From CAYQOX01 sp964419335 (GTDB lineage Bacteria; Hinthialibacterota; Hinthialibacteria; Hinthialibacterales; Hinthialibacteraceae): a DNA stretch of 16,882 bases. Shown piece after piece: positions 1 through 7,698 of this stretch (its first letter is position 1; each line of letters opens with the position of its first letter). A program made the translations under genes and the position numbers. The notes beneath the pieces are model-generated. The model saw only the letters and a program-made list of their open reading frames with translations, was not told where the DNA came from and ran no database searches. The stretch is taken from positions 1 through 16,882 of the forward strand of contig CAYQOX010000073.1 of assembly GCA_964419335.1 (NCBI GenBank), given 5' to 3'.

Positions 1-74
1 ATTCGAACCCACGATACGGTTCCCCGTATACCCGCTTTCGAGGCGGGCGCCTTCAACCACTCGGCCACCCCTCC
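1..74 (-). tRNA. tRNA-Ser (anticodon CGA), 3' end cut by window edge
   Basis: Read on the minus strand, the sequence starts GGAGGGGTGGCCGAGTGG, the typical 5' acceptor and D-arm of a serine tRNA. A five-pair anticodon stem CCCGC/GCGGG (43-47 with 31-35) encloses the loop CTCGAAA, which gives anticodon CGA (plus-strand bases 38-40) reading UCG codons. A long variable arm with a TACGG/CCGTA stem follows, as expected for class II tRNAs, and then the T-arm with GGTTCGAAT. The 3' acceptor strand lies outside the window. It is 40 bp downstream of tadA on the same strand, with no clear terminator between them, so the two may be co-transcribed. Confidence 0.95.
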
Positions 75-114
75 GGGTGAGAACATAGAATGGATGAACA
101 TTGGTTCCAAGCTG

Positions 115-573
115 TTATCGTAGCCGATCAAAGAAATCTTTCAATAACTGTTCGCAATCTTCTTGCAAAATTCCCGGATGAATTTGTACTTGGTGGTTAA
201 GGCGGGCGTCTTCTGTAATTTGGTAGAGGCTTTCGACGCCCCCGGCTTTGGGGTCGGAGGCCCCGTAGTAGAGGTGTTGGATGCGTGCGGCGACAATGGC
301 CCCAGCGCACATGACACAGGGTTCCAAGGTGCAATAGAGGTTACAGTTATCCAGGCGCCAATGTCCCAGTTGGAGGGCGGCGTCTTGGAGGGCAAGGATT
401 TCGGCGTGGGCAATGGGGTTTTGTTTTTCCTCGCGCTGGTTGCGGCCGCGCCCCACGATCTCGTGGCCTTGGGTGACGATCGCCCCTACCGGGGCATCGC
501 CGTGGGCTTGAGCGATTTTGGCTTGATTGAGCGCGAGGCGCATGAATTGGTTGGGGGTAAAGTCAGGGCACAT
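115..573 (-). CDS. tadA: tRNA-specific adenosine deaminase TadA
   Basis: Zinc-dependent deaminase expected to convert adenosine 34 to inosine in the anticodon of tRNA-Arg(ACG), in the cytoplasm. With the ATG at 573 the protein has 152 residues, normal for TadA. The cytidine/deoxycytidylate deaminase fold is shown by the HAE motif at residues 56-58 (zinc ligand His56 and catalytic Glu58) and PCVMC at 85-89 (zinc ligands Cys86 and Cys89). The family N-terminus MRLALNQAK at 11-19 and DAPVGA at 26-31 are also present. The frame can be opened upstream to a TTG at 630, but that adds 19 unconserved residues without a ribosome site. A weak GGGA lies about 13 nt before the ATG. Related cytosine or guanine deaminases are the alternative, but the motif context favours TadA. 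Confidence 0.93.
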   Translation of the reverse strand: MCPDFTPNQFMRLALNQAKIAQAHGDAPVGAIVTQGHEIVGRGRNQREEKQNPIAHAEILALQDAALQLGHWRLDNCNLYCTLEPCVMCAGAIVAARIQHLYYGASDPKAGGVESLYQITEDARLNHQVQIHPGILQEDCEQLLKDFFDRLR

Positions 574-647
574 GGCGGTAGATTTTTTCCCGATTTTTTT
601 TGTGATGCGGTGCAAGGCGAGTGGTATCAAAACACTACGCTTGAAGC

Positions 648-676
648 CTTATATCATGTTCTCAGCATTTCGGCAA
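648..676 (-). promoter_or_regulatory. Sigma-70-type promoter for tadA
   Basis: On the minus strand TTGCCG (671-676) is followed after exactly 17 bp by TATAAG (648-653), four and five matches to the -35 and -10 consensus. Transcription would start near 640, giving a leader of about 65 nt before the tadA ATG. This is a consensus match by eye, not a mapped start. Confidence 0.5.
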
Positions 677-1050
677 TATGGATTGGGTGGGAGAGGAAAA
701 ACCTTTTATCTTTTTAAAGCGATATAGTTAAAAATATATCTTTAACAAAGTTAATAGAATGGTTTTATTTAACTTATTGTTCCTGTTTGTTTTGCATGCG
801 TTTTAATCCTAGGTTATGGGATAAAAATAATCTGGAAAAAGTATATAAAATAGGTAGTCAAAAATCTGGCGGGTTGGATTGTGTTATATAAAGTTATTAT
901 AATGAGAATGTTATGGTATTGTTAGGAAAGGTGGGGAGGGAATTGAGTCCGCAGCATGGTGACTAAATAGGTAAAATATATAAAGAATGGAGTATATCGT
1001 TTGGGTTGGATGTATTTTTTTTAAACTCGGGAAAACTGGTATCGTTCAGA
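677..1050. other. AT-rich intergenic region between divergent tadA and hdr operon
   Basis: No ORF here looks coding. The stretch is markedly AT-rich compared with the genes and holds many TATATAAA-like runs. Four copies of a GTTAA(A/T) hexamer or its complement lie at 727-732, 741-746, 750-755 and 768-773, the first two forming an inverted repeat with an 8-bp gap. They could be operator half-sites or simply a result of base composition. The leader between the promoter at 1051 and the hdrC start is described with the promoter. Confidence 0.4.
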
Positions 1051-1078
1051 TTGACATTATATAAAAAATAACTATCAT
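1051..1078 (+). promoter_or_regulatory. Strong sigma-70-type promoter for the hdr-mvh operon
   Basis: A perfect TTGACA (1051-1056) is followed by a 16-bp AT-rich spacer and TATCAT (1073-1078, five of six matches). Transcription should start near 1084-1086, leaving a leader of about 145 nt before hdrC. That leader contains a pyrimidine tract (1094-1113), a run of seven T at 1128-1134 and a dyad over the hdrC ribosome site (1218-1228). No other promoter is evident up to 8509, so this one probably serves all eight genes. Confidence 0.65.
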
Positions 1079-1229
1079 TCTGGATGGTTAGAGATTTTCT
1101 TCCCTTTCTTCCTCAAGTAGAGAAAAATTTTTTTATTTTCATCGAGTGAGGGAGGAGCCAAAGGAAAAGCACTCCGAAAATCATAACCCCAGGTTCAAGG
1201 CAGAGACAGGTAAGAGAGGAGAATCTCCG

Positions 1230-1829
1230 ATGATGGATACCCAGGGCCAGCGAAAGATGAAGTATGAGGCTGAATTGGACCCTGAATTCGCGGATGATAT
1301 CGTGAATCGTTTGGGAAGTGATAATTTATTTGGGTGTATTCAATGTGGCACATGTAGTGCGACATGTCCTGTGAGCCACTATATGGATTATACCCCGCGA
1401 CGAATCATAGCGATGACCCGGTCGGGTTTTAAAGAAGAGGTGATGCGCAGTTTTACCATATGGTTATGCGCCTCATGCTATTCGTGTACTGTGGAATGCC
1501 CGAAAGAGATTAAAATTACGGAATTAATGTATGCGATGAAGCAGAAGGCGATTGAGGAAGAGGTGTACCCCAAGCGTTTTGCGGTACCGGTGCTGGCGCG
1601 TGAATTTGTGCGTAATGTAAAGAATTTTGGGCGCAATCACGAGGGGTTGTTGATAACGCGATTATTTTTGAAGACGAATCCCTTGAATCTTTTCAAGATG
1701 AGCGGGCTTGGCATGAAGCTGTTTTTCAAGGGACGGATGGAAGTGCTTCCAAAAACGATAAAAGGGAAACAGCAGCTGCAGAACCTACTTGCTGAGATCG
1801 AGAATGGAAATGGGAAACAAAAACGGTGA
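1230..1829 (+). CDS. hdrC: CoB-CoM heterodisulfide reductase-like subunit C (HdrC)
   Basis: Small iron-sulfur subunit that carries electrons from HdrA to the catalytic HdrB subunit. Two ferredoxin-type [4Fe-4S] motifs are intact: Cys36, 39, 42 and 46, then Cys80, 83, 86 and 90 (CIQCGTCSATCP and CASCYSCTVECP). There is no signal peptide or membrane segment, so it belongs to the soluble HdrABC type rather than membrane-bound HdrDE. I chose the ATG at 1230 (199 aa, normal for the family) because GAGAGGAG lies just upstream. The frame continues to a GTG at 1146 without a ribosome site. First gene of the operon; hdrB starts 32 bp later. The physiological disulfide substrate in a bacterium is not known from sequence. 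Confidence 0.92.
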   Translation: MMDTQGQRKMKYEAELDPEFADDIVNRLGSDNLFGCIQCGTCSATCPVSHYMDYTPRRIIAMTRSGFKEEVMRSFTIWLCASCYSCTVECPKEIKITELMYAMKQKAIEEEVYPKRFAVPVLAREFVRNVKNFGRNHEGLLITRLFLKTNPLNLFKMSGLGMKLFFKGRMEVLPKTIKGKQQLQNLLAEIENGNGKQKR

Positions 1830-1861
1830 CCTGACTTTCAACAGGTGGCGGAGATAGAAAA

Positions 1862-2725
1862 ATGAATTATTTGTATTATCCAGGATGTTCTTTGAAAAGC
1901 ACCGGCCGAGCTTATGAAGAATCAATGCTCGCCGTTTTTAAGGCACTCGGTGTCGGTTGTCATGAGATTGATGATTGGAACTGCTGTGGAGCAACGGCCT
2001 ATATGGCGGTTGATGATGTGAAAGCGAGCGCTTTGGCGGCTCGTAACCTCGCCTTGGCGGAAGAGCAGGGGGGGCAGGACATTATTGCGCCTTGTAATGC
2101 TTGTTATTTGGTTTTATTGAAGGCGCAGAAGGCGATTAAGGAAGATCGAAATAAGGATGACCGGATTTGCAAGGCGATGGAGAAAAATGGACTTACGTAT
2201 CATGAGAAAGTAAAAGTCCGTCATCCATTGGATGTGCTGATCAATGATATTGGGTTGGAGAAGATCAAAGAGAAAGTGCAAAAGCCGTTGGAAGGCCTGA
2301 AGATCGCGTCTTATTACGGTTGTCAGATCGTACGTCCTTATTCCAATTTTGATAATGCGTATAACCCCATGAGTATGGATAACATTATGTCGTGCTTAGG
2401 AGCGGAGACGGTGGATTGGCCGTTGAAAACGCGTTGTTGCGGGGGCTCGTTGATGGGAACGATAGAAACCGTAGGTCAGCGTTTGAGTTACATTTTATTG
2501 AAGGAAGCGAAGAAGAGAGGTGCGGATGCGATTGTGACTGCGTGTCCTTTATGTCAATTTAATTTGGAGTGTTATCAGGACAAGATGTCCAGTATGTATG
2601 ATGAGAACGTGAATATCCCGGTGGCCTTCTTTACCCAGTTGATGGGCATCGCGTATGGCCTTCCGGCGAAAGAACTCGGATTAGAGCGCTTGTTTGTTCC
2701 GTTGCAGGCTCAGGCAGCCGTATAA
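1862..2725 (+). CDS. hdrB: CoB-CoM heterodisulfide reductase-like subunit B (HdrB)
   Basis: Catalytic subunit of the soluble heterodisulfide reductase type, 287 aa. In the methanogen enzyme two noncubane [4Fe-4S] clusters bound by CCG domains cleave the CoM-S-S-CoB disulfide. Both CCG domains are complete here: Cys9, Cys41-Cys42, Cys78 and Cys81 in the first; Cys154 and the later Cys-Cys-Gly (TRCCGGS) and CPLC motifs in the second. Intact ligands argue for a working active site. The same fold occurs in other thiol-disulfide or succinate-linked enzymes, so the substrate is an open question. GGAG at 1850-1853 is the likely ribosome site; hdrA follows after 14 bp. Confidence 0.93.
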   Translation: MNYLYYPGCSLKSTGRAYEESMLAVFKALGVGCHEIDDWNCCGATAYMAVDDVKASALAARNLALAEEQGGQDIIAPCNACYLVLLKAQKAIKEDRNKDDRICKAMEKNGLTYHEKVKVRHPLDVLINDIGLEKIKEKVQKPLEGLKIASYYGCQIVRPYSNFDNAYNPMSMDNIMSCLGAETVDWPLKTRCCGGSLMGTIETVGQRLSYILLKEAKKRGADAIVTACPLCQFNLECYQDKMSSMYDENVNIPVAFFTQLMGIAYGLPAKELGLERLFVPLQAQAAV

Positions 2726-2739
2726 GAAGGAGGCTCAAC

Positions 2740-4752
2740 ATGATTGAAAATGCGCAAAATATCCATGGAAATGGAGATCGTCCCCGGATTGGCGTGTATG
2801 TGTGTCACTGTGGGATGAACATTGCCTCGAAGCTCGATGTGGAAGCGGTGGCGGAATATGCCAAGAGTTTGCCGGACGTGGTATTAAGCCGTGAGTATAA
2901 ATTTATGTGCTCGGATCCTGGGCAGGAATTAATTCAAGAGGATATCAAAGAATACAATTTGAACCGGATCGTGGTGGCCTCGTGTTCGCCACTTTTGCAT
3001 GAGCCGACGTTTCGGCAAGCGACGGCAGCCGGGGGGCTGAATCCTTTCTATTTTCACATGTGCAATATCCGCGAGCATGTGAGCTGGGTGACGGAAGATT
3101 ATGATCTGGCGACCGAGAAGGCCAAGTCATTGCTGAGTGCGGCGGTGCACCGGGTGGTACGCCATCAACCGTTGGAAAAGAAGCGTGTGTCGGTTAATCC
3201 TGATGTGGTTGTGGTTGGTGGTGGAATCGCAGGGATTCATGCAGCGTTGACGATTGCCGAGGCGGGGCGGAAGGTCTATTTGGTGGAGCGTGAACCGACC
3301 ATTGGGGGGCACATGGCCATGTTTGATAAGACCTTTCCCACTTTGGATTGTGCCGCGTGTATCTTGACGCCCAAGATGTCGGCGGTAAAGGCGCATCCAA
3401 ACATAACGTTGATGACGTATTCGGAAGTGACGAATGTGGATGGATTTGCCGGGAATTTCAAGGTGAAGATAAAAAAGAAACCGCGCTATGTGATTGAAGA
3501 AGATTGCGTAGGGTGTTTGGAGTGTATCGATGCTTGTGTATTTAAAGAAGCCAAGATCGACAATGAATTTGATCAGGGATTGTCAAAACGGAAACCGATC
3601 TACCTGCCCTTCCCGCAGGCGACGCCTCTGACGGTGTTGATTGATCCGGAAACTTGTCTGCAGTTGAAGCGGGGAAAATGTAAGCAGAGTTGTGCGGCGG
3701 CTTGTGAACGGCGGGCGATCCACTTCGAGCAACAAGAGGAAGAAATCGAGGTCGAAGCCGGGGCGCTCATTGTTTCAACTGGCTTCAAGATTTTTGATGC
3801 TATGCGGCTGCCCAATTACGGTTATGGGCGATACAACAATGTTTATAGCAGTTTGGAAGTCGAGCGCATGGTGAATGCTTCTGGTCCCAGTAATGGGGAA
3901 GTGTACATGAAGGACGGGAGTAAGCCGAAATCGATTGGGATCGTCCATTGTGTAGGCTCGCGGGATCAGAAGACCAATCGATATTGTTCGCGGGTGTGCT
4001 GTATGTACTCCTTGAAGTTAGCGCATTTGCTTCGGGAAAGGACCGAGGCGGAGATCTATAACTTCTATATAGACATGCGAACGCCGGGGAAAGGCTATGA
4101 AGAGTTTTACGATAAATTGATGAAAGAAGGGGTGAATTTCGTCCGCGGCCGGGTGGCGGAAGTCACGGATTGGACGATGACGCCGGAAGAAGAAGGCAAG
4201 TTGGTGATTCGGGTGGAAGATACATTGATTGGCACCCCGCGGCGAATCCCGGTGGATATGGTGGTGCTTTCAGTGGGATTGGAAGCGCAAAAGGATGCGG
4301 ATGAAGTGCGGAAGATGTTCGGTATTTCATGCAGCAAGGAAGGTTTCTTTACGGAGCGTCATCCCAAGTTAGCGCCGGTATCGACGACGACGGATGGGGT
4401 ATTCCTGGCGGGTGCTTGTCAGGGGCCGAAGGATATCCCGGATACGGTGGCACAAGCGGGGGCGGCGGCCGCGGAAGCCTTGGCGATGGTGGATAAAGGG
4501 TTTGTGGAGTTAGAACCCAATACCGCGTTTATTAATGAAGAGTTATGTTGCGGGTGTCGGACCTGTATTGCCATGTGTCCCTACTCGGCGATTACGCCAA
4601 ATGTGGAGCGGGGCGTGGCGGAGATAAACGAAGCCTTATGTAAGGGATGTGGAACCTGTGTGGCCGCCTGTCCTTCGGGCGCCGCTTCGCAGAACTTGTT
4701 TACGGATGACCAGATCTTCGAAGAGATCGAAGGAGTATTGACTTATGTCTAA
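2740..4752 (+). CDS. hdrA: Heterodisulfide reductase subunit A, FAD/iron-sulfur electron-bifurcating subunit (HdrA)
   Basis: Flavoprotein hub of the complex, 670 aa, the classical HdrA length. Known HdrA uses FAD to split hydrogen-derived electrons between ferredoxin and the HdrB/HdrC branch. Visible in order: an N-terminal CHCG (Cys22, Cys24); a Rossmann FAD site VVVVGGGIAG at 156-165; LDCAAC at 202-207; a ferredoxin insert with Cys256, 259, 262 and 266 and further cysteines at 306, 314, 318 and 322; and two C-terminal [4Fe-4S] motifs, Cys603/604, 606, 609, 613 and Cys634, 637, 640, 644. Cys204 lies in the segment where some methanogen HdrA proteins carry selenocysteine, so this is a cysteine version. 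A near-perfect AAGGAGG (2727-2733) precedes the ATG. The last 8 bp overlap mvhD. Confidence 0.95.
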   Translation: MIENAQNIHGNGDRPRIGVYVCHCGMNIASKLDVEAVAEYAKSLPDVVLSREYKFMCSDPGQELIQEDIKEYNLNRIVVASCSPLLHEPTFRQATAAGGLNPFYFHMCNIREHVSWVTEDYDLATEKAKSLLSAAVHRVVRHQPLEKKRVSVNPDVVVVGGGIAGIHAALTIAEAGRKVYLVEREPTIGGHMAMFDKTFPTLDCAACILTPKMSAVKAHPNITLMTYSEVTNVDGFAGNFKVKIKKKPRYVIEEDCVGCLECIDACVFKEAKIDNEFDQGLSKRKPIYLPFPQATPLTVLIDPETCLQLKRGKCKQSCAAACERRAIHFEQQEEEIEVEAGALIVSTGFKIFDAMRLPNYGYGRYNNVYSSLEVERMVNASGPSNGEVYMKDGSKPKSIGIVHCVGSRDQKTNRYCSRVCCMYSLKLAHLLRERTEAEIYNFYIDMRTPGKGYEEFYDKLMKEGVNFVRGRVAEVTDWTMTPEEEGKLVIRVEDTLIGTPRRIPVDMVVLSVGLEAQKDADEVRKMFGISCSKEGFFTERHPKLAPVSTTTDGVFLAGACQGPKDIPDTVAQAGAAAAEALAMVDKGFVELEPNTAFINEELCCGCRTCIAMCPYSAITPNVERGVAEINEALCKGCGTCVAACPSGAASQNLFTDDQIFEEIEGVLTYV

Positions 4753-5224
4753 TGAACCGTTTGAACCCAAAATCGTCGCCTTCTTCTGCAATTGGTGTAC
4801 GTATACAGCTTCCGATTTGACGGGAATAAATCGTTTAGCCTATGCACCCAACGTCCGTGTTATCCGGGTGATGTGCTCGGGGCGCATTGATCCTCAATTC
4901 GTGTTGAAAGCCTTACGACAAGGGGCGGATGCCGTGTTGATTGGGGGATGCCATCCGGGTGATTGTCATTATCAGGAAGGGAATTATAAATGTTTACGGC
5001 GGATCAAGCTGGTGAAACGCATGTTAACTGATATGGGCCTCGAGGATGAGCGGGTTCGTCTCGAGTGGATCGCCGGTTCTGAAGGCGACAAGGTGCAAAA
5101 AGTGGTCAACGAGATGACTGAGCAAATTCGAAAGTTGGGGCCATTGAACTTAGTTCCTATACCGTCAGGAAATCATGTAGAAGAGGAGAGTGTCCTGGTG
5201 GGTTCGGAAGGAGCGGTGAAATGA
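4745..5224 (+). CDS. mvhD: F420-non-reducing hydrogenase delta subunit (MvhD), [2Fe-2S] linker
   Basis: Small iron-sulfur protein (159 aa) that joins the hydrogenase MvhAG to HdrA and passes electrons between them. The family pattern is clear: CNWC at residues 15-18, VMCSGRIDP with Cys44, and GGCHPGDCHYQEGN with Cys69 and Cys74. These five cysteines are the expected ligands of its [2Fe-2S] cluster. It is a stand-alone MvhD, not fused to HdrA as in some bacteria and archaea. It overlaps hdrA by 8 bp and mvhG by the ATGA at 5221-5224, so translational coupling is likely. The last 25 or so residues are acidic and not conserved. Confidence 0.95.
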   Translation: MSNEPFEPKIVAFFCNWCTYTASDLTGINRLAYAPNVRVIRVMCSGRIDPQFVLKALRQGADAVLIGGCHPGDCHYQEGNYKCLRRIKLVKRMLTDMGLEDERVRLEWIAGSEGDKVQKVVNEMTEQIRKLGPLNLVPIPSGNHVEEESVLVGSEGAVK

Positions 5225-6186
5225 GCAAACCCAAAGTTGGATTTAATTGGTTAGCCTCGTGCGGGGGCTGTGAAGAAGCCGTGGTCGATTTACACGAAGA
5301 TATTCTGGGTGTGGTTGAAGCGGTTGATATCGTCTTTTGGCCCTGCGCCATGGATTTTAAGAAAGAGGATGTGCGCGCCATGGAAGATGGAGAGATTGAT
5401 GTCTGTTTTGTGAATGGGGCGGTTCGTACCTCTGAGGAAGAGGAAGTGGCGCATTTGCTGCGGCAAAAGACGAAAATATTGATCGCTTTTGGCAGTTGTT
5501 CGCATACGGGAGGAATCCCGGGGTTAGGAAATTTCTACAAGAGTGAAGAGATCCTAAAGACCTCGTATGAGACGACTCCCTCGACCACCAATGAAGAGAA
5601 AGTTTACCCCCAGGTGACGACCCAACGTCCTGAAGGCACGGTGGAGTTACCCCAATTTTTGGAGAGTGTACGTTGTTTGAATCAGGTGGTGGATGTGGAC
5701 TATTCCATTCCTGGTTGTCCCCCGCCAGTGCGGTTGTTAAAGGAAGCGGTGAATGCGGTCTTGGAGGGAAATCTGCCAGTCAAGGGAACCGTCTTGGCGC
5801 CGGATAAAGCCTTGTGTGATGAATGTCCAAGGAAGGAAACGAAGCCGGAAAAATTTGAAATTGAGGAATTTAAGCGTCCCTATGAGATCCATATCGATCC
5901 AGAGGAATGTTTGTTGGCGCAGGGGCTGTTATGCCTGGGTCCTGTAACGCGCGCCGGTTGTGAAGGGGCTTGTATTAAAGCGAATATGCCGTGCACCGGA
6001 TGTTTGGGACCGACGAGCCGGGTTCAGGATTATGGTGCGAAAGCGTTATCGGCCTTAGCCTCGATATTGCAGGGGATGGATGAGGAAGAGATCGAGAAGG
6101 CGCTGGATTCGATTGTGGATCCAAGTGGATACGCGTACCGTTATAGTTTGCCCTCTTCGATGATGTTTAAATGTATCGATTCGTGA
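5221..6186 (+). CDS. mvhG: Group 3c [NiFe] hydrogenase small subunit (MvhG)
   Basis: Electron-transfer subunit of the cytoplasmic Mvh hydrogenase, 321 aa. The proximal cluster ligands are CGGC (Cys14, Cys17), Cys93 in GSCSHTGGIPG and Cys166 in PGCPPP. Ferredoxin-like ligands for two further clusters are Cys199, 202, 230, 238 and Cys247, 251, 258, 261. There is no twin-arginine signal, which fits a soluble enzyme that meets MvhD inside the cell. GGAAGGAG lies about 7 nt before the ATG. Placement between mvhD and mvhA matches the group 3c operon and argues against the F420-reducing FrhG paralogue, for which an frhB neighbour would be expected. Confidence 0.94.
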   Translation: MSKPKVGFNWLASCGGCEEAVVDLHEDILGVVEAVDIVFWPCAMDFKKEDVRAMEDGEIDVCFVNGAVRTSEEEEVAHLLRQKTKILIAFGSCSHTGGIPGLGNFYKSEEILKTSYETTPSTTNEEKVYPQVTTQRPEGTVELPQFLESVRCLNQVVDVDYSIPGCPPPVRLLKEAVNAVLEGNLPVKGTVLAPDKALCDECPRKETKPEKFEIEEFKRPYEIHIDPEECLLAQGLLCLGPVTRAGCEGACIKANMPCTGCLGPTSRVQDYGAKALSALASILQGMDEEEIEKALDSIVDPSGYAYRYSLPSSMMFKCIDS

Positions 6187-6214
6187 GTGAGACTGGAAAG
6201 AAAGGATTATTAAG

Positions 6215-7678
6215 ATGGGTCGTGAGATAGTGATTGATCCGATTACACGTTTGGAAGGGCACGGGAAGATTGATATTTTTCTCAATGATGAGGGAAATGT
6301 GGATCATGCCTATTTTCAAGTCCCCGAGCTGCGCGGCTTTGAGAAATTTGCAGAAGGGCGTCCGGTAGAAGAGATGCCGCAGATCACGTCCCGGATTTGT
6401 GGAGTATGTCCCATGGCGCACCACATGGCGGCGACCAAGGCCTTGGATCAAGTGTTTAAGATTGATCCTCCCGCATCGGCGAAGAAGATACGGGAGATGG
6501 TTTACAATATATTTATGATTGAAGACCATGCGTTGCACTTTTATTTTCTGGGAGGGCCTGATTTTGTGGTGGGTCCTGATGCGCCTAAGGCGGAGCGTAA
6601 TATTCTGGGCGTGCTGGGAAAAGTGGGCATGGATGTAGGCAAGCAGGTGATAGGTTTGCGGAAAGAGATGCGCGACTTGATGGCCTTGCTGGGAGGGAAG
6701 GCGATTCATCCAGCGTTTGGGCTTCCCGGCGGGGTATCGCGTGGTATAAGCAAGGAAGAGCAGGATCTTTTTAAGAAAGGATCGGATAACGCGGTCGAAT
6801 TTGGGAAGTTTAGTTTGAAGATTTTCAACGAGGTGGTCTTGCAGAATCAGCAATATGTGGATTGGATCACTTCTGACACCTATACCCATAAAACTTATTA
6901 CATGGGGATGGTGGATGAGAACAAGAAGATTAATTACTACGATGGAACCTTACGGGTGGTGGATTGCGAAGGCAAGGAGTTTCTCAACTTCCCGACGGAT
7001 GAGTATTTACAGCGCGTGGCTGAGCATGTGGAGCCTTGGAGTTACATCAAGTTCTGTTATTTGAAAGATATCGGCTGGAATGGCTTTGAAGAAGGCCATG
7101 ACAGCGGGGTTTTTGCGGTGGCTCCTTTGGCGCGTTTGAATGCAAGTGAGGGGCTGGCGACTCCATTGGCGCAGGAAGCCTATGAGCAGATGTATGAAAC
7201 CTTGGGGGGGAAACCCGTGCATCATACGTTGGCCAACCATTGGGCGCGCTTGATTGAGATGCTCTACGCGGCGGAGCGGATGCAGCAATTGGCGTATGAT
7301 GAGGAGATTACGGATCCGAATTACCGCACGATTCCTTCGGAGACCCCGGAGGAGGGAATCGGTGTGGTGGAAGCGCCGCGGGGAACCTTGTTCCATCATT
7401 ATCAAACCGATGAAAAAGGCTTGGTGAAGATGGCGAATTTGATTGTCGCAACGCAAAACAACGCGGCGCGCATCGCCATGTCGGTGGATAAGTCGGCCAA
7501 AGGTTTGATACGGGCAGGAAAGGTGGATGACGGGATTCTTAATATGGTCGAGATGGCGTTTCGGGCTTATGATCCTTGTCATGGATGCGCGACTCATGCT
7601 TTGCCGGGTCAGATGCCGCTTTTGGTACGCATTATGGATCCCGAAAAGAATGTGGTGCAAGAGCTGAAGAGAAATTAA
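6215..7678 (+). CDS. mvhA: Group 3c [NiFe] hydrogenase large subunit (MvhA)
   Basis: Catalytic subunit, 487 aa, that splits or makes hydrogen at a nickel-iron site. Both active-site motifs are intact: RICGVCP with Cys62 and Cys65, and DPCHGCATH with Cys455 and Cys458. The 26 residues after His461 form the C-terminal tail that the maturation protease removes after nickel insertion; the protease gene comes next. The N-terminus IDPITRLEGHGKI is the usual large-subunit start. AAAGGA precedes the ATG. The complete ligand set separates it from the Hdr-associated large-subunit homologues that have lost nickel ligands. Confidence 0.95.
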   Translation: MGREIVIDPITRLEGHGKIDIFLNDEGNVDHAYFQVPELRGFEKFAEGRPVEEMPQITSRICGVCPMAHHMAATKALDQVFKIDPPASAKKIREMVYNIFMIEDHALHFYFLGGPDFVVGPDAPKAERNILGVLGKVGMDVGKQVIGLRKEMRDLMALLGGKAIHPAFGLPGGVSRGISKEEQDLFKKGSDNAVEFGKFSLKIFNEVVLQNQQYVDWITSDTYTHKTYYMGMVDENKKINYYDGTLRVVDCEGKEFLNFPTDEYLQRVAEHVEPWSYIKFCYLKDIGWNGFEEGHDSGVFAVAPLARLNASEGLATPLAQEAYEQMYETLGGKPVHHTLANHWARLIEMLYAAERMQQLAYDEEITDPNYRTIPSETPEEGIGVVEAPRGTLFHHYQTDEKGLVKMANLIVATQNNAARIAMSVDKSAKGLIRAGKVDDGILNMVEMAFRAYDPCHGCATHALPGQMPLLVRIMDPEKNVVQELKRN

Positions 7679-7698
7679 CGAATTGAGATTATCGAGCT

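Noticed and set aside
163..717. 184-codon plus-strand frame opposite tadA
   Set aside because: It lies antisense to the clearly recognisable TadA, has no family motifs and no ribosome site; it is a shadow frame.
6167..6889. 240-codon minus-strand frame opposite mvhA
   Set aside because: Antisense to conserved MvhA sequence with no recognisable domain; a composition effect.
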